Part shown: positions 1 to 6,747 of the stretch, in pieces | Position numbering within the stretch: the first letter of the stretch is position 1 | Layout of the letters: the number at the start of each line of letters is the position of its first letter | Assembly: GCF_036346855.1 (NCBI RefSeq) | Contig: NZ_CP107841.1 | Span: 6,514,001-6,578,000, forward strand | Length of the DNA: 64,000 nucleotides | Reading direction: 5' to 3' | Source: Streptomyces europaeiscabiei | Lineage (GTDB): Bacteria; Actinomycetota; Actinomycetes; Streptomycetales; Streptomycetaceae | Program-made: the position numbers and the translations under genes | The notes under the pieces: generated by a model | Databases searched by the model: none | Seen by the model: only the letters and a program-made list of their open reading frames with translations | Told to the model about the DNA's origin: nothing

Positions 1-15
1 GGCAAGATCGTCCCC

Positions 16-1014
16 ATGACCGCCGAACGAAAATTCGCCGATGCCGAAACCCTGACCCCGGTGCTGCGGGAGGTCTTCGGCACCGACCGCCGCATCACCG
101 CCGTCGACCGCCTGCGCAACGGCACCAAGAAGGGTGTCTACCGTGTCACGCTGGACGACGCCACGAGCACGATCGTCTATGTCTGGAACGCCGACGAGGA
201 CTACTGGGACGGGCTGCTTCCGGACGGTCACGACGACCCGTCGAACCCGTTCGCCCACGCCTCCGGCATCGAGTTCTTCGAGGGTGCCACCCGTCGGCTG
301 GAAGCGATAGGAGCTCGTTCACCGCGGCTGTTGCTCGCCGACCGCAGCAGGAATCTGTACCCGGCCGACATCGCCGTCGCGGAGGACGTCCGCGGCGGAA
401 CGCTGGAGGCCCTGCTGGAACACGATCCGGACGCCGGCCGGCGAACGCTCGCACAGCTCTCAGACATGCTGAGGCGCATGCACGCCTACCGCGCGCCGGC
501 GTTCGGGCGGGTGGCGTGGATCGATGGTGGGGGCGCGCCGCCGGACATGACCTGCGAGCAGGCCTACCTGGAGCGCACGCTGGTGAACATTGCCACCGCC
601 GTGCCCCGTGACGTCCGAGCGGCCGAAGGCGAGGCGATGCTGGAGGAGAAGCTCCGCACCCTGCACGCCGCACTCGAACCGCGCGCAGAGCTGGGCGTGG
701 TCCACGGCGAGCTCTGCGCGGAACACACCCTCGTCGGGCCTGACGGGGAGCCCGTCATCATCGACATCGAGGGCCTGATGTACACCGATATCGAAGTGGA
801 CCACTGCTGGATGCGGATGCGCTTCGGCCCACACTACGAGGCACTCCGCAACCCAGACCTCGACCCGCGGCGCGTCAAGTACTACCAGTACGTCATGCAC
901 CTGGACCTGGTCGGCGGCCCGCTTCGCATCGCCGAGGGCGACTTCCCGAACCGGAAGTGGATGCTCGGCGTCGCGGACTTCCATCTACAGAAGGCGCTCG
1001 CCTACGAGGCATGA
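16..1014 (+). CDS. Aminoglycoside phosphotransferase-fold kinase
   Basis: A 332-residue protein of the APH/choline-kinase fold. The catalytic loop near residues 230-240 reads HGELCAEH, and the metal-binding segment IDIEGLM follows. Classical members have HGDxxxxN, so the catalytic Asp is Glu and the Asn is His. I recall this HGE...IDIEG version as a recurrent actinobacterial subfamily, so it may still be active, but the substrate cannot be read from the sequence. The ATG lies 15 bases into the window, so upstream context is missing. The next gene on this strand is far away, so it looks monocistronic. Its neighbours are a transposon remnant and exporters, which suggests an accessory region. 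A resistance function is possible but unproven. Confidence 0.8.
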   Translation: MTAERKFADAETLTPVLREVFGTDRRITAVDRLRNGTKKGVYRVTLDDATSTIVYVWNADEDYWDGLLPDGHDDPSNPFAHASGIEFFEGATRRLEAIGARSPRLLLADRSRNLYPADIAVAEDVRGGTLEALLEHDPDAGRRTLAQLSDMLRRMHAYRAPAFGRVAWIDGGGAPPDMTCEQAYLERTLVNIATAVPRDVRAAEGEAMLEEKLRTLHAALEPRAELGVVHGELCAEHTLVGPDGEPVIIDIEGLMYTDIEVDHCWMRMRFGPHYEALRNPDLDPRRVKYYQYVMHLDLVGGPLRIAEGDFPNRKWMLGVADFHLQKALAYEA

Positions 1015-1045
1015 GCCGGCCGTAGGTCTTCGGCCGATCGCGGCT

Positions 1046-1500
1046 TCACACCGGCGCGGTGGGAAACAGCGCTCCGGGAGCCAGTTCCGACCTGGTGGCG
1101 ATGACATCCTTGGGCGGGGTGAGGTCCAAGTGCCAGTCGCCGAAGCGGCGTATCGTGCGCGCGATCAGCGGGCTGACGGGTGGCCAGGTCGTCGGGGTCC
1201 ACGGCGTGGCCCTCGGCGGTGAGGGCGTTGGCGGCATCGGTAGTGTCCAGCGCGGTGGAGTGGACCGCGCAGTTGGCGATCAGCTCGTCGAATTTGACGA
1301 CTCGCTCCTGGTAGTCCGGGTCGTTGTGGCCGATCAGCCGTCCGCCGATCATCAGATGCGCAGCGAAGCCGTGGAACGCCTCCGTGTGGTTGGTGATCGC
1401 GGTGATCTGGTCACGCAGCTCGGACTCGGACAGGTATCGAAGGAGCGTCACGGTCCTGACGACCCTGCCCAATTCGCGCAGCGCCTTGATCGGAATCGAG
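1046..1500 (-). pseudogene. Tn3-family transposase (TnpA) C-terminal remnant
   Basis: The reverse strand encodes the end of a Tn3-type DDE transposase in two frames. The first, about 1500 to 1180, contains KALRELGRVVRT, then LLRYLSESELRDQI, a TEAFHGF segment, HNDPDYQERVVKFDELIANC and AEGHAVDPDDLAT. After a frameshift near 1178 it continues as VSPLIARTIRRFGDWHLDL and stops at 1046. These match the order of motifs in actinobacterial Tn3 transposases (KALAELGRAIKT, TNKVESFN, NDPVEQEKAVKFNALL, EGW-DPEDLA-ISPYLTEHI-RFGEY), recalled from the family. The N-terminal two thirds, the resolvase and the terminal repeats are absent, so this is a dead fragment. Confidence 0.8.
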
Positions 1501-1695
1501 GACCTGCACGGCGTCGGCTTGTCCGGCCAAGAGCCTTGCAAGATCACCGCTGCCGGAACAGACGTCCAGGGCGAGGTCGAAGCGCCTCGGCAACTGCCGC
1601 AGGATCCAGCGATGGTAGTGGGCATTGTGATCCCAGGGATAAGCGGCGTTGAACCGTTCAAGAGCCCGCAGGACACGAGGTGACAAGATCTTCAT
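1490..1695 (-). pseudogene. Class I SAM-dependent methyltransferase, truncated
   Basis: Starting at ATG 1695 the reverse strand reads MKILSPRVLRALERFNAAYP, then WDHNAHYHRWILRQLPRRFD and the SAM-binding motif I LALDVCSGSGDLARLLA. This is the normal beginning of a small Streptomyces class I methyltransferase of roughly 200-270 residues. After about 68 residues, at LDSD, the similarity stops and the Tn3 transposase remnant begins. Only the first strand and glycine loop of the Rossmann fold remain, so no activity is expected. A GAGG stretch a few bases before the ATG is the likely old ribosome-binding site. The truncation fits an ancient transposon insertion or deletion. Confidence 0.75.
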
Positions 1696-1843
1696 CGCCT
1701 CAGTCCATCAAGTCTCTGTGGCATGCACGCCCTGTTCCGGGACAAAGATCACTCGCTCCCGGTCTGTCGGACGCAGTACGGGAGCGAGTTGAAAACACCG
1801 ACTCAGGTGATTCCGAGCAGCGCCGAAACGGCCGTCTCTGTGA

Positions 1844-3145
1844 CTACGCCCGTTTCGCCTCCGAATCCTGCGGCAGCGGGTCCTCCGCTCCATCGTGGGG
1901 AGAACCGACAGGGTCCATCTGTCTCCAGGCCGGGAAGATCACCGGACACAGTGTGGCAAGCAGATATACACCGCCAGCCGTCAGCAGAGCACAGGGCAGG
2001 CCGGTCGAATCCACGAGGAAGCCCGCGGCCAGTCCGCCCAGCGGAGTGACCATCTGGACCGCCGCCGTTGTCGCACTCAGCACGCGGCTGCGCAGATCCT
2101 CCGGCACCGTCTCATACGTCACGGTGGCCATGATGGGGTTGAGTACACCGAAGGCAAGACCCTCTACCGCCATGATCACGGCCAGCGGGGTGAAGGTGTC
2201 AGTGAAGGCGGCCACCACGAAGCGCGGCAGGCCCCCGATGAGAAAAGCGATCGTGAACACGGGCCACCGCCGAAAGCGGCTGCCCACCGCCCCATAGACC
2301 AGCGCCCCCGTGAGAGCGCAAACCCCGAACGCCGCGTTGAGCAGACCGAGATCGACGGCACCGTCAAGCTCCTCACGAGCGTGCACGGGGAGGAGCACGG
2401 CGCTCCATCCCTGGTCGAGGCCCCTGGTGACCAGCGTCATCAGGCACAGGCCCAACAACAGCGGCGAAGCCGCCACGAAACGGTAGCCGGCCGCGAGTTC
2501 ACGACGGTAGACACGCAGCGACGTCGGCTCGGCCCGTCGTTGGGCCTGCGCCTCGGGCAGGCCGCGCACTCCGAACGCGAACAGTGGCGCCGCCACGGCG
2601 AAGGTCGCGGCATCCACCAACAGGACGTTCTCGGCTCCGAGTACGGCGATCAGCACACCTCCGAGAGCGGATGCCGTCAGCGCCGCACAGCGTGCCGCGC
2701 CGTCGTACAGCCCGGCAGCCCTGGCCAGCGGCATTCCGGCACGTTCGGCGAGCGTGGGCAACAGCACGCCGCGAGCTGTTTCACCCGGCGCACGGCACAG
2801 CCCTGTCATCGCCATCAGCACACACAGCATCCAGAACTGCAGGATGCCGGCGAACTGCAGCAGTGGGATCGCTCCAACGGCGACACCGCAAGCGAGATCC
2901 GAGGCGACACTCACCCGCCGTCGCCCCATCCGGTCGATGACCGGACCGGTGATGAGCGCGGCGAGCACTGCGGGCAGCAGGGTGCAGAACGCGACGATCC
3001 CGGCCTTGGAGGCGCTGCCCGTGCTCTGCAGCACGAACCACGGCACGCCCGTGTATGTGAGGCAATTCCCTGCGATCGAAACGAGGTTGGCGGCAAGAAC
3101 CGTTGCCAGAGGGCGGCGATCAACCGTCCCGAAGTATTCGGACAC
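1844..3145 (-). CDS. MFS transporter (drug/siderophore exporter type)
   Basis: A 433-residue major facilitator protein with about 12 hydrophobic segments. It carries the cytoplasmic loop motif GPVIDRMGRRRVSVASDL between helices 2 and 3, typical of the EntS/MFS_3 group of proton-driven exporters. I place the start at GTG 3145, giving VSEYFGTVDRRPLATVLAAN, because GGGAG lies 9 bases upstream and the length then matches the family. Longer readings to 3439 add about 98 residues with no family character. The gene is divergent from a second MFS gene at 3590, with a palindrome between them. The cargo is unknown. Confidence 0.8.
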   Translation of the reverse strand: MSEYFGTVDRRPLATVLAANLVSIAGNCLTYTGVPWFVLQSTGSASKAGIVAFCTLLPAVLAALITGPVIDRMGRRRVSVASDLACGVAVGAIPLLQFAGILQFWMLCVLMAMTGLCRAPGETARGVLLPTLAERAGMPLARAAGLYDGAARCAALTASALGGVLIAVLGAENVLLVDAATFAVAAPLFAFGVRGLPEAQAQRRAEPTSLRVYRRELAAGYRFVAASPLLLGLCLMTLVTRGLDQGWSAVLLPVHAREELDGAVDLGLLNAAFGVCALTGALVYGAVGSRFRRWPVFTIAFLIGGLPRFVVAAFTDTFTPLAVIMAVEGLAFGVLNPIMATVTYETVPEDLRSRVLSATTAAVQMVTPLGGLAAGFLVDSTGLPCALLTAGGVYLLATLCPVIFPAWRQMDPVGSPHDGAEDPLPQDSEAKRA

Positions 3146-3589
3146 TACGGTGGTCTCCCATAGGGGGAAGCGCCCACCGTGAACGAAGCAGGTCAGCCGG
3201 TGGGCGAAGCGAAGTGGTCGGCGTCTGGCGCGCATGGCGAGGCGCACCGCGGTGCGGTGTTCACAAGCAGCGCCTCCAACACTTCGCCGGGATGACCACC
3301 CGGCACTCCATGCATTGTGGCGTCGGGCATCGGCCCTCCGCAACGACGATCCGTCGCAATGGACGAGCTCACACAGGCAATTGACCGAGTTGCGCCCATG
3401 AGGACAGATCTGCTGACCATCTGGATCTCGGAGCGCCATGCTTCAAGGCGCTAGGAAGAAAAACACATACTTAGCGATCAGATCGCTCGGAAATATCGAT
3501 GAGAACTGAAACACAGGGCACATCCAGCTGTCGTTGTGTGACCTGTTCCGGCATCGCCTGCCGGTGATCTTCGCTGGTACGGTCCGGTC
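3146..3589. other. Divergent intergenic region between two MFS genes
   Basis: This 444-base stretch separates two divergent transporter genes. Apart from the palindrome at 3473-3487 I see no convincing gene. Reverse-strand open frame continues up to 3439 but lacks a ribosome-binding site and family similarity. The AT-rich patch at about 3460-3500 is the most promoter-like part. Confidence 0.5.
3473..3487. promoter_or_regulatory. Operator-like palindrome AGCGATC-A-GATCGCT
   Basis: Perfect 7-bp inverted repeat with one central base, AGCGATCAGATCGCT, in an AT-richer patch about 100 bases upstream of the plus-strand MFS gene. It resembles TetR-family half sites (TTAGCGATCGCTAA type) that often control actinobacterial exporters. 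No regulator gene lies next to it, so the protein partner would be encoded elsewhere. Confidence 0.45.
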
Positions 3590-4879
3590 ATGGCGCGCCT
3601 AGCGGAAGTTCCTGGGTACGTACGTTTCTGGACCGCCTCGGCTGTGTCGGCTTTCGGTTCTCAGGTCACGGGGCTGGCCTTGCAGATCCTTACCGCGGTG
3701 ACGCTGAGCGCATCCGCCACGGAGGTAGGCATCGTCAACGCCGCGCGCTGGGTCCCGTATCTGCTCTTCGGACTCATAGCCGGCGTCTTGGTGGACCGCT
3801 GGCGACGCAAGCCGATGATGGTCGCCACGGATCTCGGGAGGGCAGTACTGCTCGGTGCGATACCCGTGCTGTATGCGCTGGATCTGCTCAGCATTCCCGC
3901 GCTGTGCGCGTTCGTCTTCGCGTTCGGGGTGCTGTCTTTGCTGTTCGAGGCGGCGAACCAGTCGTATGTGCCACAGCTGGTACCGAAAGAGCTGCTCAAC
4001 GCGGGGTACGCCCGTGTGCAACAGGCCGACGCGGTGGCCGGCTCGACCGGCCCTCTCATCGCCGGGGTACTGATCAAAATCATGGGCGCGCCCCTTGCCG
4101 TACTGGTGGACGCCCTCACCTATCTGCTATCCGGCCTGCTCCTCGCCTCGGTGAAGGCGCCTGCCCCCGTCCCCGATCGAGGCGCACGGCGCAGCCTGGC
4201 CAGCGAGCTGCGCGAGGGCGTGGCATGGGTCTACCGGCATCGCACGCTGACGTCCATCGCCCTGACCTCGCACGCGATGCTCCTCTTCAACAGCATGGTG
4301 AGCACGGTCTTCGTGGTCTTCGCCCTGCACGGCCTCAGGATCGGCGAATTCGGTCTGGGGGTCACCTATGCCTGCGCGAGTGTCGGCGTATTACTCGGCG
4401 GTGCGCTCTCCGGGCGCGTGGCCGGAAGACTGGACGTCGGCGCCACCCTGATCGCCTTCCGCCTGCTCGCCGCCATCGGCTGGCTGCCCCTGGTCCTGGC
4501 CGAGCGCGGACCGTGGGCGCTTGCCTCCGTGTCGCTCGCCTTCTTTCTCGTGTCCCTGGCCATCGGCATCGAAAGCCCGGTGGAGATGAGCTACCGCCAG
4601 GCGGTGACACCCGACCGGCTGCGCGGGCGGATGAACGCGACGATCCGCTCGATGAACTGGGGAATGGTAGCGGTGGGGGCACCGCTTGGCGGAGTAATCG
4701 CCGACCAGGTCAGCTATCGCTTCGCCCTGTGGATCGGACTGTCCGGGGCAGTCGTCCAGGCGCTCGCGCTGGCAGTTTCTCCTACCCGCAGGGCCCGTGC
4801 TGCCGACGAACTCGATCCCTCGACAGCTGACCCGACACGGCGCGGCGCAGCAGCTGCTGCCGAGGAGGCCAAGGACTGA
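3590..4879 (+). CDS. MFS transporter with a TTA (bldA-dependent) codon
   Basis: A 429-residue major facilitator protein with about 12 membrane spans. It has the loop motif AGVLVDRWRRKPMMVATDL after helix 2 and a second-half motif VTPDRLRGRMNATIRS, as in MFS_3/EntS-like exporters. ATG 3590 starts MARLAEVPGYVRFW, a usual N terminus for this family, although the ribosome-binding site is weak. Codon 268 (4391-4393) is TTA, the leucine codon read only by the bldA tRNA in Streptomyces, so full-length synthesis should be tied to development. TTA codons are concentrated in accessory genes, in keeping with the Tn3 remnant nearby. The C-terminal tail of about 35 residues is hydrophilic. Cargo unknown. 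Confidence 0.82.
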   Translation: MARLAEVPGYVRFWTASAVSAFGSQVTGLALQILTAVTLSASATEVGIVNAARWVPYLLFGLIAGVLVDRWRRKPMMVATDLGRAVLLGAIPVLYALDLLSIPALCAFVFAFGVLSLLFEAANQSYVPQLVPKELLNAGYARVQQADAVAGSTGPLIAGVLIKIMGAPLAVLVDALTYLLSGLLLASVKAPAPVPDRGARRSLASELREGVAWVYRHRTLTSIALTSHAMLLFNSMVSTVFVVFALHGLRIGEFGLGVTYACASVGVLLGGALSGRVAGRLDVGATLIAFRLLAAIGWLPLVLAERGPWALASVSLAFFLVSLAIGIESPVEMSYRQAVTPDRLRGRMNATIRSMNWGMVAVGAPLGGVIADQVSYRFALWIGLSGAVVQALALAVSPTRRARAADELDPSTADPTRRGAAAAAEEAKD

Positions 4880-5112
4880 TCAACTCGCCATGGCGTCTTG
4901 CGCCCGGCCCGACCTGGCGTCACTCCAGCCTCATCCCGCAGAGCACGTCAATGCTCCTACCCCGCAAGCCCTCAAGTGTCGCCAGAACCCAGCTTTCACC
5001 AACACATCCACGCCACCCGGCTGCCGGCCGTCTCACCGACTTCGCGTCACGCGCAACGTAGGCGCAGAGTCAGTGAGAAAGCGCAAAGTGGCAAGGGAAC
5101 CTACACGTGCCG

Positions 5113-6324
5113 TTACGCAGGCCGCACCACGCTGTGGATCGACGACTCCCCGTCGTAGAAGACCGACTCCTCGCGGACGTACGTCCCCGGATTCGGGGCG
5201 TGGATCATCATGCCGTTGCCGATGTAGAGGCCGACGTGGCTGATGTTGTCGTAGAAGAAGACCAGGTCACCGGGTCTGGCGTTGGCGAGGGAGACGGCGG
5301 TGCCGGAGGTGGCCTGGTCGTAGGTCGTGCGGGGGATATCGACGCCGGCGGCCTTCCAGGCGGCCTGGGCGAGGCCGGAACAGTCGTAGGAGCCGGGGCC
5401 GGTGGCGCCCCAGACGTACGGCTTGCCGATCTGCGCGCGGGCGAAGGCGAGGGCCTTGGTGGCCTTCGAGGCGTAGGTCGAGTCCTCGGCCGGGGCGACG
5501 GTCTCGGAGGTGGCGTCGGCGGACGTCTCGGCGCCGGTGGAGGTCTCCTCCTGGGTTCCCTGGGTTCCCTGGCCGCCTTGGGCTTCCTGGGTCTCCTGGG
5601 GCGCCCAGGTCGTCGGCTGTGCCGCCTGCTGCCGCGCGAGTTCCTCTGCCTTGCGGTCGGCCTCCTCCTGCTCGCGCTGTTCGAGCGCGGCGAGCCGGGC
5701 CTTCTCGCCGGCGGTGATGGTGGAGAGCAGTTCGCGGGCCTCGGCGAGCTTCGCCTGGACCTTGGCCTTTTTGGCCTTGAGGGTGTTCTGTGACTCGGTG
5801 AGCTGTTCGAGGCCGTCGCTCGCCTCCTGGCGCTGCTCCGTCGCCTCCGCCTGCTGGGTGACGTACGCGTCGACGGAGTCCTGCCGGCGGTCCGTCAACC
5901 GGTCCATCAGCTGGTTCTGGTCGAGGTGGTCCTGTGGGTCATCCGCCAGGAGCAGCGAGGCCTGGTCGGGGGCGGCCGCGCCCGTGCGGTACTGATCCGT
6001 GGCGAGCGGACCGAGATCCTCCCGCGCCTCGTTGAGTTTCTCCGTGCGCTTGGCGACGCCGTCGAGGAGGGTGTCGACCTGCTTCTTCTGCTTGGTCGTC
6101 TTCTCCTTGGCCGCGTTGTAGTTCTCGGTCGCCGAACCTGCCTGGCGGTAGAGGGCGTCGACCTTCTTCTCGACCTCCTCCAGGCTCGGCTTGGCGTCGG
6201 CCGAGGGGGCGGCGGTGGCCGTCTGGGAGAGCAGGGCCACGGAGGTGAGGGCGGCCGTGGCGAGAGCGGGGGTGCGTATGCCCGCGCGCGTTCCGGCCGG
6301 ACGCGGCTTGCGGTGCGGCGCCAT
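5113..6324 (-). CDS. Secreted NlpC/P60 peptidoglycan endopeptidase
   Basis: A 403-residue exported cell-wall hydrolase. Residues 1 to about 39 form a signal peptide ending in ATAAPS. Residues about 45-230 are charged and rich in Glu, Gln, Ala and Lys, predicted coiled coil. A Gln/Thr linker follows, and residues about 290-403 are the NlpC/P60 domain with catalytic Cys in YDCSGL, His in SHVGLYIG and the third polar residue in MIHAPNPG. The architecture matches RipA-like D,L-endopeptidases that cut stem peptides. ATG 6324 is preceded by AAGGAG at good spacing. The leader carries a c-di-AMP riboswitch, as is common for actinobacterial wall hydrolases, so expression should fall when c-di-AMP is high. 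Confidence 0.9.
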   Translation of the reverse strand: MAPHRKPRPAGTRAGIRTPALATAALTSVALLSQTATAAPSADAKPSLEEVEKKVDALYRQAGSATENYNAAKEKTTKQKKQVDTLLDGVAKRTEKLNEAREDLGPLATDQYRTGAAAPDQASLLLADDPQDHLDQNQLMDRLTDRRQDSVDAYVTQQAEATEQRQEASDGLEQLTESQNTLKAKKAKVQAKLAEARELLSTITAGEKARLAALEQREQEEADRKAEELARQQAAQPTTWAPQETQEAQGGQGTQGTQEETSTGAETSADATSETVAPAEDSTYASKATKALAFARAQIGKPYVWGATGPGSYDCSGLAQAAWKAAGVDIPRTTYDQATSGTAVSLANARPGDLVFFYDNISHVGLYIGNGMMIHAPNPGTYVREESVFYDGESSIHSVVRPA

Positions 6325-6348
6325 GGTTCGGCGTCTCCTTCCGTATTC

Positions 6349-6505
6349 CGCCTACCGAGTTAGCTGTCGGGTTCGGGCGCAAGCTTCGGAAGGTTTGCCC
6401 TACGACCCTTGCCGCATGCGGCGGTCGGGTCGATTCACCCCAGAGATCGGTGGGTCCCCGGCTCCGGCTGCCTCGGGAGGCGTACCGGACTCGGCGGAGG
6501 CTGTG
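6349..6505 (-). promoter_or_regulatory. c-di-AMP (ydaO/yuaA) riboswitch
   Basis: The reverse strand upstream of the NlpC/P60 gene carries, in order, conserved blocks of the ydaO class: AGCCGGGGACCC, TGGGGTGAATC, AGGG...AAACCTTCC and, near the 3' end, CCCGAACCCGACAGCTAAC followed by TCGGTAGGC. These are the invariant patches of the c-di-AMP aptamer as I know them. The aptamer ends about 25 bases before the ATG, so it could control termination or ribosome access. In Streptomyces this class precedes wall-remodelling genes. Confidence 0.85.
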
Positions 6506-6732
6506 CGGCCCGGCGACGTTCGCCGGTTGGGTCGTACGGCCCAAAGGAAAAAGCTAGCCAACTCGTGTGGCCCGTGTGAAGGTTGATGTGCGATATGCCC
6601 GATACGTTTTCGTGACCTTAGCCTCTTCGGCGCGACAGGCGGTACGCTCGATCGCTCACCGTCGCAAAGCCGTCGCGGTGGGTGGCGAATGCGGACTTTC
6701 CGGGGTGGCCTCTCGCTGTCAGTGGGGGCGCC

Positions 6733-6738
6733 TAGACT
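6733..6738 (+). promoter_or_regulatory. -10 element TAGACT just upstream of pcrA
   Basis: TAGACT matches the HrdB -10 consensus (TANNNT). It ends 9 bases before the pcrA ATG, which would put the transcription start at or within about 3 bases of the start codon and make the mRNA nearly leaderless. The GGAGAG at 6740-6745 would then lie outside the transcript. No good -35 box is visible. Confidence 0.4.
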
Positions 6739-6747
6739 CGGAGAGCG

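Noticed and set aside
1895..3163. Long plus-strand open frame of 422 codons opposite the first MFS gene
   Set aside because: It is the antisense of a clear transporter gene; its composition is Arg/Gln/His-rich with no family character or ribosome-binding site.
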